Shown: positions 15,090 to 24,819 of the stretch, in pieces
Position numbering within the stretch: the stretch's first letter is position 1
Layout: every line of letters starts with the position of its first letter
Assembly: GCA_902802305.1 (NCBI GenBank)
Contig: CADCLG010000019.1
Coordinates: 1 to 64,000, forward strand
Reading direction: 5' to 3'
Origin: an uncultured Spirochaetaceae bacterium
GTDB lineage: Bacteria > Spirochaetota > Spirochaetia > Treponematales > Treponemataceae
DNA: 64,000 nucleotides
Notes under the pieces: model-generated
Seen by the model: the letters and a program-made list of their open reading frames with translations, nothing else
The model's database searches: none
What the model was told of the DNA's origin: nothing
Translations under genes and position numbers: made by a program

Positions 15090-16898
15090 ATGGCTAGAAA
15101 TAAATATGATGAAGACGAGCAGATAGAAAGAAAACTTAATTTGAAGATAATTCCACGAATGATGAAATGGATTAAGCCTTATACCGGATGGATGGCTTTA
15201 TCCTGCCTCCTTATGCTTCTTGCTTCTGGAATTGGATTGCTTAGTCCCTACTTAATAAGAATGGCAATTGATGTGGCGATTCCAGCTGCAAAAGCCCTGC
15301 CAGAAAGTGCTGCTTTTATGGAAAAGTACGGAATGCTTCTAAAAATCAGTATATTTCTTCTTGTTTCAACTCTGGTAGTGCGTGTCCTTCTTGCTATGAA
15401 ATTAAAGCTGATGACCCGTGTTGCCCAGAAAATCATTGTTTCCATAAGAAAGGAGATTTTTACAAAATTACAGGCTCTGCCTTTTACTTATTTTGACAGT
15501 CGTCCTCATGGAAAGATTCTTATCCGCGTAGTAAATTACGTAAACTCACTTTCAGATTTACTTAGTAACGGTATAATTCAGCTTATCAGTGATTTGTTTA
15601 CTCTTGTCGTTATTATATGTTTTATGCTTGCAATTGATGTTCGTCTTACACTTGTCTGTATGGCAGTGCTTCCTGTGCTTTTTATTGTTTTGTTTTCAAT
15701 GAAGAAAAAGCAGCATGAAGCCTGGAAGCAGGAAAGTTATAAGCGTTCAAATCTTACCGCCTATCTTTCTGAAAGTCTAAATGGAATGAAGATTACCCAG
15801 AGTTTTGCCCGTGAGAATGTAAATCAGGGAATATTTAATTCTCTCTGTGATAAGTGTAAGAAGGCCTGGATTCGGGCTGTAAACATAAATAATATTATCT
15901 GGCCAGTAGTTGATAATCTTTCTACAATTGGAGTTGCCCTTGTTTATTGTGCAGGAATTGCCTGGCTTGGTGATGGAATGGGCGGAACTGTAACTGTAGG
16001 AACTTTAGTTGCTTTTGCCGGCTATATCTGGCGCTTCTGGTTCCCAATTCAAAACCTTGGTAATTTTTACAATACAATGGTAACAACTGGCGCCTATGTA
16101 GAACGTATTTTTGAACTTCTTGATGAACCGGAAGAAATTACAGATAAAGAGGGGGCTGAAGATTTACCTCCAATTCGCGGCCATGTTCAGTTTGAGCATG
16201 TAAACTTCAGTTATGAAAAAGATAATCCTGTTCTGAAGGATGTTGATTTTACAATTACTCCGGGTATGTCTGTTGCAATTGTTGGTCCTACTGGAGCTGG
16301 AAAAACAACAATCGTAAATCTTTTAAGCAGGTTTTATAATCCTGATGAGGGAAGGATTTTAATTGACGGCATTGACATTCAGAATCTGAAAATAAAATCG
16401 ATTCGCAAGCAGGTTGGTGTAATGTTACAGGATAGTTTTTTGTTCAGTGGAACTATTATGGAAAATATCCGCTACGGTCGTCTTGATGCAAGTGATGAAG
16501 AATGTATGCAGGCCGCAAAAACTGTTCAGGCTCACGATTTTATTATGGCTTTTCCTGATGGATATAATACAAAACTCACGGCAAATGGCGGCGGTCTAAG
16601 TCAGGGCCAGAAGCAGTTGATTTCTTTTGCCCGCGTTCTTTTGAGTAATCCTCGCATTCTTATTCTTGATGAGGCAACTTCTTCTGTAGATACCCAGACA
16701 GAAAAAGCTCTGCAGAAAGGTTTGGACGAACTGCTGAAGGGAAGAACCAGCTTTATTATTGCTCATCGACTTTCTACAATCCGCAATTCTGATTTAATTT
16801 TCTATGTTGACCATGGACAGATTGTGGAGCGGGGAAATCATGTTTCCCTTATTGCACAGGATGGTTCTTATGCAGCAATGATTAGGAATAATGAATAA
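15090..16898 (+). CDS. ABC exporter half-transporter, subunit B
   Basis: 602 residues, six membrane helices then an NBD with Walker A GPTGAGKTT near 399, signature LSQGQKQL near 503 (second Gly replaced by Gln) and Walker B ILDEATSSVD near 526 with the normal catalytic Glu. Its non-canonical signature would pair with subunit A's Asp-containing Walker B to make the inactive ATP site, while its own Walker motifs pair with subunit A's LSGGQ in the active site. Starts 25 bases after subunit A with a weak GGAG site, so the two are co-expressed. Confidence 0.93.
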   Translation: MARNKYDEDEQIERKLNLKIIPRMMKWIKPYTGWMALSCLLMLLASGIGLLSPYLIRMAIDVAIPAAKALPESAAFMEKYGMLLKISIFLLVSTLVVRVLLAMKLKLMTRVAQKIIVSIRKEIFTKLQALPFTYFDSRPHGKILIRVVNYVNSLSDLLSNGIIQLISDLFTLVVIICFMLAIDVRLTLVCMAVLPVLFIVLFSMKKKQHEAWKQESYKRSNLTAYLSESLNGMKITQSFARENVNQGIFNSLCDKCKKAWIRAVNINNIIWPVVDNLSTIGVALVYCAGIAWLGDGMGGTVTVGTLVAFAGYIWRFWFPIQNLGNFYNTMVTTGAYVERIFELLDEPEEITDKEGAEDLPPIRGHVQFEHVNFSYEKDNPVLKDVDFTITPGMSVAIVGPTGAGKTTIVNLLSRFYNPDEGRILIDGIDIQNLKIKSIRKQVGVMLQDSFLFSGTIMENIRYGRLDASDEECMQAAKTVQAHDFIMAFPDGYNTKLTANGGGLSQGQKQLISFARVLLSNPRILILDEATSSVDTQTEKALQKGLDELLKGRTSFIIAHRLSTIRNSDLIFYVDHGQIVERGNHVSLIAQDGSYAAMIRNNE

Positions 16899-16997
16899 TT
16901 AATAATGCAGAATGTATAATTCATAATTGGCTGCAGAATTATTTTATTACGATTTTATGTATTTTTTTTATCCTACATTTGTGCTACTATATAGAAT

Positions 16998-18131
16998 ATG
17001 AAGTTGAATAATGTGCGGGCAAATGCTTATGAACAGGTAAAACAGTCTTCCGCAAAGGCAGAACCAGAAAAGTCTGCTTCAAAAAAGACTCTTGCGGATA
17101 ACTCATTATTAAAAGTTCCTGCAAGAACACAAAATCCTGATGGAAAAGATTCTGTTTATCGTCGTGTTGCAAAGTTTCTGCTGATAATTGGTGAAAACGA
17201 AGCTGCAAAAATACTGCCACATCTTTCAGATGCTCAGATAGAAAAAATTGTACCCGAAATTGCTTCCATCCGTTCTGTCAGCAAGGAAGAGTCTGAGCAG
17301 ATTCTGGAGGAGTTTCAGGATTTACTTGAAAATGCACGTCAGTCCAGTGGAGTAGAAGCTGCCCGTCAAATGCTTACAAAAGCCTATGGTAAAAATAAGG
17401 CTGAGCAGTTAATAAAAAAATCTGTTCCTTTGGAAGGAAAAAAGCCTTTTGAATATTTAAATGAGGCAGACCGTGAACGAGTTTATCTTCTCTTAAAAGA
17501 TGAAAATGTCGGTATAAAATCTCTGGTTCTTTCTTATCTGGAACCTAAAAAGGCTGCCGGCATAATAAATCTCATGGAAGAAGATGAAAAAAAAGATGTC
17601 GTTCTTCGACTTGCAAAAATGACTCCTATTTCTCCAGAAGTTTTACAGCGGGTTGATAAGGCAATGTACGAAAAATCCCTGAGTCAGACTAGCGAAAAAG
17701 CAGAAAATATTGATGGTCGAAATGCCCTGGCTCAAATCCTTAAAAAAATGGATTTTGCTGCAGAAAATGGTATCCTGAAAACTCTTTCACAGGATAATCC
17801 TGAGCTTGGACAAGAATTGCGGGAACGTCTTTTTACCCAGGATGATATTTTACAGGCTGACGACCGCTTTATTCAGGAAAAACTGCGCGAAATGGACGAT
17901 AAAAATATATGCTATCTTCTTGCAGGAAAATCCGATGATTTTAGGGCTAAGCTTCTTACTAATGTTTCTTCCGGTCGTCGTGCTCAAATTATCGAACAGG
18001 AAGGCATTTTACGCCCTTTTAGAAAAGCAGACTGTGATGCAGTTACTTCACATTTTTATGCAGAATTAAGGCAGGCTTATGAAGAAGGAAGCCTTAAGAT
18101 TATCAGCAAAGATGATGAATATATAGATTAA
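16998..18131 (+). CDS. FliG-related flagellar motor switch protein (FliG paralogue)
   Basis: 377 residues. From about 53 the sequence follows FliG: VYRRVAKFLLIIGENEAAKILPHLSD corresponds to FliG-N, a middle domain around 170-210 and a C-terminal torque domain around 255-340 (DDRFIQEKLREMDDKNICYLLAG). The first 50 residues are Lys/Ser-rich and not typical. Spirochetes encode two FliG proteins, one for the main motor and a divergent paralogue (FliG1) with a specialised role; the divergence and solitary setting suggest the paralogue, but this is inference. No clear ribosome site; a TACTAT box ends 7 bases before the ATG. Confidence 0.8.
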   Translation: MKLNNVRANAYEQVKQSSAKAEPEKSASKKTLADNSLLKVPARTQNPDGKDSVYRRVAKFLLIIGENEAAKILPHLSDAQIEKIVPEIASIRSVSKEESEQILEEFQDLLENARQSSGVEAARQMLTKAYGKNKAEQLIKKSVPLEGKKPFEYLNEADRERVYLLLKDENVGIKSLVLSYLEPKKAAGIINLMEEDEKKDVVLRLAKMTPISPEVLQRVDKAMYEKSLSQTSEKAENIDGRNALAQILKKMDFAAENGILKTLSQDNPELGQELRERLFTQDDILQADDRFIQEKLREMDDKNICYLLAGKSDDFRAKLLTNVSSGRRAQIIEQEGILRPFRKADCDAVTSHFYAELRQAYEEGSLKIISKDDEYID

Positions 18132-18194
18132 TACAATTTTTTCAGATATTGGCAAAAAGCTTCTGTGCTATACTAAAAAGCATAGGAGTTTTTT

Positions 18195-19982
18195 ATGTCT
18201 TTATTCAAAAATTTTAAATCAGTAACTTATTGTGTTGCTCAATGGGCAGATAGAATTAGTGAAGAAGAACTGCGTAAAGAAACTGACTGGCTTCAAAAAT
18301 ACGTAGGAATAGATAAGGTCTATCTTGAGACTTTCAGGGGAACTTTTGCCAGAAAAGAACAGATAGAAATGATTAAAAAAGTTCTTGGCGAATATGGAAT
18401 TGAAGTTTCTGGTGGAATTACAACCGTTTCTCCTGATTTGAATGATTCTGACAAAAACAGGCAGCGACTTTTTGATACAATGTGTTACTGCAACGAAGGA
18501 ATGCGCAATAAATTAAAAGAAGTCAGTGAATATACTGCCTCACTTTTTGATGAGTTTATTATTGATGACTTTTTCTTTACCCAGTGTATGTGCGAAGACT
18601 GTATCCGTGAAAAAGGAAAACTCTCCTGGGAAGAGTTCAGGCTGGCAAAAATGCAGGAAGTTTCTGAAAATCTGATTATCAAGCCTGCAAAAAAAATAAA
18701 TCCTAAAATCAACATAATCATAAAATATCCAAACTGGCGCGAAAGCTATCAGGAAACTGGCTATAATCCTCAGCAGCAGAGAAATATTTTTGATGCAATT
18801 TATACAGGAACCGAAACCCGCCACGGTGCTCTCCAGGACCAGCATTTGCCACGCTATTTAAGCTATTCTCTTGTTCGCTGGATGGATAATGTTCTTCCTG
18901 GAAAAAATGGTGGCGGCTGGTTTGATCCTTTTGAGTGCGACAGAATTGATACTTATCTTGAACAGGCCTATCTTACAGCCTTTGCAAAAGCAAAAGAAAT
19001 AATGATGTTCTGCTGGCCTGCAATCTACAATAATAAACGGGCAACTCCTCTGGGCTTTATGTATCAAAAGCTTGATAAAATTATGGGAAATTGCGGAAAT
19101 CCACAGGGACTTCCAGTTTATATTCCTTTTAATTCTCAGGGAGATGACCATATAGAAGATTATCTGGGAATGATAGGTATTCCTATGGAACCAAGTCCTG
19201 ATTTCCCTGAATACAATGAAAAAACTTCTTCTGTATTAGTTACCGCAGCTTCCTTAAAGGATAGTCAGATTGTGGATAAAATTAAAGCTTTTGTACAAGC
19301 GGGCGGAAAAGTAGTAGCAACCTCCACCTTTATGATTGCTGCACTTAAACAGTATCCGGAAATTACAGAATTAACTTCAATTAGATACAGAGACCGTCGC
19401 CTTGAAGCCGATGAGTTCCAATACACCGTATCAGGTCTTTATGGTAGAAATTATGTAAAATCTCGCGAGACTATCAGTTTCCCGATTCTTGAACACAGAA
19501 ATAACGCAACCTGGTCAATTGCAAATGCAGGGCACGGCGAATACCATGAAAGTATTATTATGTATGATACTTATGGAAAAGGAAAGTTTGAGGTAATCAA
19601 TCTTCCTGATATGCCTTCTCGTATACGGGATTTACCAGCGGAACTCCAGACTGTTTTGCGTTATGAGCTTATTGGAAATGGAAAAATCTGGATTGAATGT
19701 GGATATGGCCTTTCTTTATTTACTTATGACAATGACACTTTTGGCGTTTATTGTTATACTAATGACGGATGCGTTCCATTGGATTTTAATATTCATATCA
19801 AGGGTGAAAATATAAAATTAAGCCGTATTTTTGACAGTGATGAAAAACCAATGTTCTTGCCATCCGAAATCCAACCTGCGTATGTAAGCGCTCTGGATAT
19901 GAAAGGAGAAGAAAAACAATCTGTTTTCCATGCCAGAATCATACCGGGAGATTTCCAATTCTTTAAAATTGCTGGTGCATGA
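18195..19982 (+). CDS. Unknown protein, TIM-barrel glycosidase-like with trimerisation-like domain
   Basis: 595 residues, no signal peptide or membrane helix. The first ~330 residues read like a glycoside-hydrolase-type barrel: strands with YLETFRG, FIIDDFFFTQCMCEDC, INIIIKYPNW and EIMMFCWPAIY. It includes a cysteine set (CYC near 96, CMCEDC near 131-136) that could bind metal. Residues about 350-410 (VLVTAASLKDSQIVDKIKAFVQAGGKVVATS) resemble the beta-galactosidase trimerisation (glutamine-amidotransferase-like) fold, and the C-terminal ~100 residues are beta-rich. I cannot assign a substrate or confirm catalytic acids. It overlaps the next protease gene by 4 bases (ATGA), so translation is coupled. 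Confidence 0.6.
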   Translation: MSLFKNFKSVTYCVAQWADRISEEELRKETDWLQKYVGIDKVYLETFRGTFARKEQIEMIKKVLGEYGIEVSGGITTVSPDLNDSDKNRQRLFDTMCYCNEGMRNKLKEVSEYTASLFDEFIIDDFFFTQCMCEDCIREKGKLSWEEFRLAKMQEVSENLIIKPAKKINPKINIIIKYPNWRESYQETGYNPQQQRNIFDAIYTGTETRHGALQDQHLPRYLSYSLVRWMDNVLPGKNGGGWFDPFECDRIDTYLEQAYLTAFAKAKEIMMFCWPAIYNNKRATPLGFMYQKLDKIMGNCGNPQGLPVYIPFNSQGDDHIEDYLGMIGIPMEPSPDFPEYNEKTSSVLVTAASLKDSQIVDKIKAFVQAGGKVVATSTFMIAALKQYPEITELTSIRYRDRRLEADEFQYTVSGLYGRNYVKSRETISFPILEHRNNATWSIANAGHGEYHESIIMYDTYGKGKFEVINLPDMPSRIRDLPAELQTVLRYELIGNGKIWIECGYGLSLFTYDNDTFGVYCYTNDGCVPLDFNIHIKGENIKLSRIFDSDEKPMFLPSEIQPAYVSALDMKGEEKQSVFHARIIPGDFQFFKIAGA

Positions 19983-22900
19983 TGTTTGATTTTCTAAATG
20001 AAGAAAACCTTGGAAAAGATTATAAAGGTTTTCTTCTTTTAAGTATTGATGATTTGCCGGATTATAAAGCAAAAGCTCTTTTTCTCCGGCATAAAAAAAC
20101 TGGACTGGAAGTTTACCATATTCTTGCTGATGACAAGGAAAATACTTTTGCCTTTGCTTTTAGAACTGTAGCAAAAGATTCAAAGGGCTGTGCTCATATT
20201 ATGGAACATTCCACCTTATGCGGTTCTGAAAAGTATCCATTAAAAGAGCCTTTTACTACGCTTGCCGGACAAAGTTTGAACACCTTTTTAAATGCAATGA
20301 CTTATCCTGACAAAACGGTTTATCCGGGGGCATCCGTGGTAAAATCTGATTATTTTACGATGATGGATGTCTATGCAGATGCTGTTTTTTTTCCTAAATT
20401 GGATTATGAAACCTTTATTCAGGAAGGTCACAGACTTGAGATGGATGAAAAGGGAAAGCTTTCAATTCAGGGAGTTGTCTACAATGAAATGAAAGGTAAT
20501 TATTCTGCCTTCATGGATGTTGCAATAGATAAGCAGATTAGAGCTTTGTATCCTGACAGCTTTCCGGCCTTTGATTCAGGTGGAGATCCTCTTGTTATTC
20601 CGTCATTAACTTATCAGGAGTTTCTGGATTTTCATCAGAAGTTTTATAATCCTGATAACTGTCTCCTTTATCTTTATGGAAATATTCCTACTGCTGAACA
20701 GCTGGATTATCTTGATGAGCATTTTATAGCCCGCCTTGAGAAAAAATATAAGTGTCAGGGGGAAATTGAAAATGTGTATTCCAAAACACCTCTGGTAAAG
20801 GAGGATATAAAGGAACTTCAGCAGCTTAATCTGATTAAAGAATCAAGAGTAATTAAAGATTATGCTCCTGAAACTGGAGCAACTGGTTCTGTTGTTGCAA
20901 TGAACTGGTATTCGGGTAAAGCGGATATGGAAAAATATTATCTGTCCGAAGTTCTTTGTGGAAACGACAGTTCTCCTCTGTCAAAACGCTTAAAGGATTC
21001 TAAATTAGGTGATGATTTTTGTCCTATCTGGAATAATTTTGGTCAGATGCAGGAAGAGTTTTTCTGTTATGGCCTGAGCGGAGTTAAAAAGGGAGATGAA
21101 GATAAGGTTTTTGCTTTGGTAAAAAAATCCCTGCAGGAAATCTATGATGAAGGTATTTCAGAAGAAGATATAAACTCTGCCGTAATGGGAATTGATTTTT
21201 CTTTACGGGAAGTTACCCGTTATTGGGGACCTTATTCTCTTGTAATTATGGAAAAGGTTCTTAAAGGTTGGAATTATGGAAAGCCATGTTGTGATCAGCT
21301 TTTTCCAATCACAAGCTTTGAAAGGGTAAAGGAAAAAATTAAAGCTGACAAAAATTACACAAAAAATCTTATTAAAAAATATTTTCTTGATAATGACCTT
21401 GTTATTAAAATTATTATTGAACCGTCAGATAAATATTTTACAGAACGTACGGAAACAGAAAATAAACTGATTGCTGCGCTTGAAGAAAATCTTGATAAGG
21501 TTCAACTTCAGAAAGATTTGGAATTGCTTCATAAGGCCCAGCAGCATATAGAAAGTGCGGAAGAATCCTCCTGTATTCCTCATACAAGAATCTCTGAATT
21601 AGACCGCAATGTTGATGTCATAAAAACTGACCTTTCTTTTATAAAGGGAAGTGATGGTTCAGAACTTCCTTTGTTCATTAATAAGGAGCAGACAAACGGC
21701 ATTTTTTATATGGATATTATGTTTCCTTTTGATGGACTTGAGCCAAAATATTATCGACATATTCCAACACTTTCAAACATGATTACAAATATGGGGTGGA
21801 ACGGAAAATCCTGGGATGCTTGTATTTCTGAAAGTGCTTGTGTTATGGGAGATGTCTGGGGAAGAACATATTGTTCTGCAATTCCTGATTCTGCTGAAAG
21901 TAAAGCTTTTGCTGCAAAATATAGGGACTATAATTTTATAGACCGTCAGTGGCTTGGACTAACCTGCAAGGCTCTTACAGAAAATGCAGAAAAAACACTA
22001 AAGCTTCTGGCTGAAATAATTTCTAAAATGAGCTTTGAGGATAATCTGCGCTTTGAATCTTTACTTCAGGAAATTAAGGCTGATAGAAAGGCCTCTGTCG
22101 TTCAAAATGGAAGGGATTTTGCAATAAAACGTGCCAGAGCAGTGCTTTCAAAGAATCTTGCCTTGAATGAAATAATGTGGGGAATCAGCCAGTATAAAAC
22201 AGTTGATTCATACAAGAAAAAGGATATTCCTCAGTTATTGAAGACCTTTAAGGAACTTTATTATGCCTGCATAAAAGAGGGCGCTGTTCTGCATATTACC
22301 GCAGATGAAGAATCCATAAAGAAAATTCTTCCGCTTCTTGAAAAATTTGCGAAAAATGCCGGGCTTACAAGCCTTAAAGCTAAAAAAGATTATCCTTTGG
22401 AAGATTATGTTTCTCAAATTTACAAGGTTGAAAATATTAAGAGTTTAGATAGTTTTGAAAGCATCAAAGTAGATTCTCAGACTGGGTATGCAGCTGTTAT
22501 TTCTCCAGGAAGCGGATATTTATCAAAAGAAGCTGCTGCTGAGAATATTTTTTCTGCCTGGCTAAATACTCATACCTTGTGGGATAAAATAAGAACTACA
22601 GGTGGTGCTTACGGGGCTAATGCTTGGAATGACAGCATTGAAAAATATTTTGGTATGTGCACATACCGGGATCCTTCTCCTCTTCAGTCAATAAAGGTTT
22701 ATCTTGAATCATTAAAAGAGCTTTCTTCTTATGATTTTGATCCGAATGATATAGAAAAAACTATTGTTTCTGTTTATGGTAATGCAATTTGTCCTGCTGC
22801 TCCAAAAGACAGAGGGGAAAAAGGTTTCTGGGGAATGCTTTTTGCCAATCCTCATGATTTGAGGTTAAGATTTGTTGAAAATCTTCTTGAATTAAAGCCT

Positions 22901-23026
22901 GAAGATGTAAAAGATGCAGCCCTGAGAATCTGTAATCAGACAGAAAAAATGTGCAAAAAAGCTGTTTTCTGCGATAAATCACTTTCTACAGAGGGTGTTA
23001 AAATAAATGGAAGTATAACTTTATAA
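19979..23026 (+). CDS. M16C presequence-protease-like zinc metallopeptidase
   Basis: 1015 residues, the usual size of PreP/Cym1-type M16C enzymes that form one closed two-half chamber. The inverted zinc motif HxxEH is H73-I-M-E-H77 and the distal ligand is probably Glu170 (VVYNEMKGNYS). In the second half, TGGAYGANAW near 870-880 is the substrate-clamping segment typical of the group. It degrades short unfolded peptides. No signal peptide, so it is probably cytoplasmic, where it would recycle imported or internal peptides. Start codons ATGATG at 19979 or 19982 overlap the upstream TGA. Confidence 0.93.
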   Translation: MMFDFLNEENLGKDYKGFLLLSIDDLPDYKAKALFLRHKKTGLEVYHILADDKENTFAFAFRTVAKDSKGCAHIMEHSTLCGSEKYPLKEPFTTLAGQSLNTFLNAMTYPDKTVYPGASVVKSDYFTMMDVYADAVFFPKLDYETFIQEGHRLEMDEKGKLSIQGVVYNEMKGNYSAFMDVAIDKQIRALYPDSFPAFDSGGDPLVIPSLTYQEFLDFHQKFYNPDNCLLYLYGNIPTAEQLDYLDEHFIARLEKKYKCQGEIENVYSKTPLVKEDIKELQQLNLIKESRVIKDYAPETGATGSVVAMNWYSGKADMEKYYLSEVLCGNDSSPLSKRLKDSKLGDDFCPIWNNFGQMQEEFFCYGLSGVKKGDEDKVFALVKKSLQEIYDEGISEEDINSAVMGIDFSLREVTRYWGPYSLVIMEKVLKGWNYGKPCCDQLFPITSFERVKEKIKADKNYTKNLIKKYFLDNDLVIKIIIEPSDKYFTERTETENKLIAALEENLDKVQLQKDLELLHKAQQHIESAEESSCIPHTRISELDRNVDVIKTDLSFIKGSDGSELPLFINKEQTNGIFYMDIMFPFDGLEPKYYRHIPTLSNMITNMGWNGKSWDACISESACVMGDVWGRTYCSAIPDSAESKAFAAKYRDYNFIDRQWLGLTCKALTENAEKTLKLLAEIISKMSFEDNLRFESLLQEIKADRKASVVQNGRDFAIKRARAVLSKNLALNEIMWGISQYKTVDSYKKKDIPQLLKTFKELYYACIKEGAVLHITADEESIKKILPLLEKFAKNAGLTSLKAKKDYPLEDYVSQIYKVENIKSLDSFESIKVDSQTGYAAVISPGSGYLSKEAAAENIFSAWLNTHTLWDKIRTTGGAYGANAWNDSIEKYFGMCTYRDPSPLQSIKVYLESLKELSSYDFDPNDIEKTIVSVYGNAICPAAPKDRGEKGFWGMLFANPHDLRLRFVENLLELKPEDVKDAALRICNQTEKMCKKAVFCDKSLSTEGVKINGSITL

Positions 23027-23146
23027 GCAATTTGCAGGTGTTTTATAAGCGATTTGTAACTGATTTTTTGGTGATTAAAAAAGTTTTTATGGAAATATTA
23101 TAATAATGCTGATATAATGTATTAAATTCTACAGAGTGAGGTTTTT

Positions 23147-23371
23147 ATGGATAAAAAAACAAAACAGACAATTCAGATGTTGCGTGATTTAGTTTCTGAT
23201 ATACAGGGGGCACCCTTTCCAGGAAGCGATATAAATACAGAACTGTATTCTATTTGGTATGAGCATACCCAGAGGGCAGCCGTTGAATGTTTTGAGTTTT
23301 TGAATGCAAACTTCCCGAAGGAACAGAAGGAACTTAATAAATCAATAGAAAAGATTTTCCCTGATGACTAA
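23147..23371 (+). CDS. Small conserved-looking protein of unknown function
   Basis: 74 residues, acidic, mostly helical by appearance (TKQTIQMLRDLVSDI, YEHTQRAAVECFEFL), without signal peptide, membrane segment or recognisable motif. It has its own predicted promoter (TATAAT at 23113-23118 with TGGAAA 17 bases upstream), a GAGG site before the ATG and a strong terminator after it. The intact signals argue that it is a real gene transcribed alone. No function can be assigned. Confidence 0.7.
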   Translation: MDKKTKQTIQMLRDLVSDIQGAPFPGSDINTELYSIWYEHTQRAAVECFEFLNANFPKEQKELNKSIEKIFPDD

Positions 23372-23425
23372 TTCTTTTCAGCAGGTAAGAAAGAACATTT
23401 TATAGATTATATAAAATTATTTAAA

Positions 23426-23453
23426 AACCGGACCTAAAAAGTTCGGTTTTTTT
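23426..23453 (+). terminator. Rho-independent terminator after the 74-residue gene
   Basis: AACCGGAC-CTAAAAA-GTTCGGTT, an 8-bp stem with one G-T pair, followed by a T-run. Confidence 0.85.
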
Positions 23454-23539
23454 ATTATTTTTCTAACAATAATCGTTTTTATTCCGAAAATAAGATTGAT
23501 AAATACTATCAGGTCAATTATATAGGGTGAAATATACAG

Positions 23540-24715
23540 ATGGCAGCTTCTAATAAAGCAATTAAATTAAACAGATATAATCTTAACGGAAATAAAAAAA
23601 AGACCGGAATTAATTTATGGCGGTGTTTTTTTAACGGAATTGAAAAAACTTCCGGTGCTGAATCAATGTTTTTTATTGAAGTTGAGTTATTGAATCCCGG
23701 ACTTTCTCCTGACGAAGCTTTACTGGGCTTTAAGCCTCGAATTACAATTAAAGAAGATGATTTGCAATATGCATTGGCCGGAACTTCTTCTGCCCAGAAT
23801 ATCAAATCCGAAAATATTGTTCAGCCATCTTATGTTGTTCTTCGTGCCGGAAAAATGGGGCTGGCTCCCAAGCAGGTCTGTGCATATTACCCTTTAAAAG
23901 AATTAAAGCTGACACTAAAGCCTTTTTCTCTTTTAATTGGAAACAAACTTTTTACTGATGATAAACTAAGTGGTTTTATAAATATACAGGAAACAGAACA
24001 TAAAAAACACCCTGAATATCTGTGTGACAGCGGATATGTAACCTGGAATTTAAATTATGAGATTATAAAGGATTTCTGCGACGGTTATAAAAACAAATCT
24101 GACAAGTGGTTTCCTTATGGAATAAAAACTGCTTTTACAGGTTCAATTAATTTCGATGGGGAAGAATATCTTGTAGAGCCAAGAAAATGTTATGGTTATA
24201 TGGACCGTTATTGGGGAAAATCCTTCCCTGAGGAATGGTTTCATATTTCTTCTTCAAATCTGTCTTCAATCATTTCTGGAAAAAATCTTTTTGATTCCTC
24301 CTTTTCAATTCAGGGAAATTTTGATAATAAGGTTTCTTTTATGGGAATTTTTGAAGGTTCAGAAATTATGTTTTGCGCTAATTCACGTAAACGCTCCTAT
24401 TCAACTGTGTGGAGCTGTAGTCAGACTCCAGAATCAGATACAAAAAGTGAAAACCGTCTGCATTGGGCTGTCAGCATAAATAATAAAAATTGGGTTATTG
24501 ATGTAGATTTGTATTGCCGCATAGATGAACTTTATGACCGCAAACTGGAACTTCCTGAAGGCGAACGAAAAATTCTTAATGTAGTTCAGGGCGGAACCGG
24601 AGTGGGCGAAATCAAACTTTTCAAACGCGTTAAAAAAACTCTTGAACAGATTGAATACGCAAAGATTACAAAGGCAGTCTGTGAATTCGGTCATATAGAG
24701 CCTGGTGAACTTTAA
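23540..24715 (+). CDS. Tocopherol-cyclase-like protein of unknown function
   Basis: 391 residues, no signal peptide. The segment YGYMDRYWGKSFPEEWFHISSSNL (about 217-240) and a second beta-rich half match the general pattern of the tocopherol cyclase-related family, whose plant members close the chromanol ring. Bacteria without tocopherol also carry homologues whose role is unknown. The rest is beta-rich with many aromatic residues, compatible with a lipocalin-like lipid-binding barrel pair. Nothing around it points to quinone metabolism. The family call rests on one motif and should be treated as tentative. Promoter or ribosome site is weak (GGGTG before the ATG). Confidence 0.55.
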   Translation: MAASNKAIKLNRYNLNGNKKKTGINLWRCFFNGIEKTSGAESMFFIEVELLNPGLSPDEALLGFKPRITIKEDDLQYALAGTSSAQNIKSENIVQPSYVVLRAGKMGLAPKQVCAYYPLKELKLTLKPFSLLIGNKLFTDDKLSGFINIQETEHKKHPEYLCDSGYVTWNLNYEIIKDFCDGYKNKSDKWFPYGIKTAFTGSINFDGEEYLVEPRKCYGYMDRYWGKSFPEEWFHISSSNLSSIISGKNLFDSSFSIQGNFDNKVSFMGIFEGSEIMFCANSRKRSYSTVWSCSQTPESDTKSENRLHWAVSINNKNWVIDVDLYCRIDELYDRKLELPEGERKILNVVQGGTGVGEIKLFKRVKKTLEQIEYAKITKAVCEFGHIEPGEL

Positions 24716-24819
24716 TTTCTCATTTATTTTTTTATAATTTTTTCTTGTTATTTTGAATTTTTGTGATTAGTTTATAAGTGATGATTAAATCAATTTTGAA
24801 AATTGTTTAAGAGGCGCTT

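Noticed and set aside
16899..16990. Possible repeat element in the exporter-fliG gap (TAATAATGCAGAATG and CATAATT motifs)
   Set aside because: Only short imperfect A+T-rich repeats are visible and no terminal inverted repeats can be fixed from one window.
24720..24819. CIRCE or other heat-shock operator before clpB
   Set aside because: No inverted repeat resembling TTAGCACTC-N9-GAGTGCTAA is present in the 100-base region.
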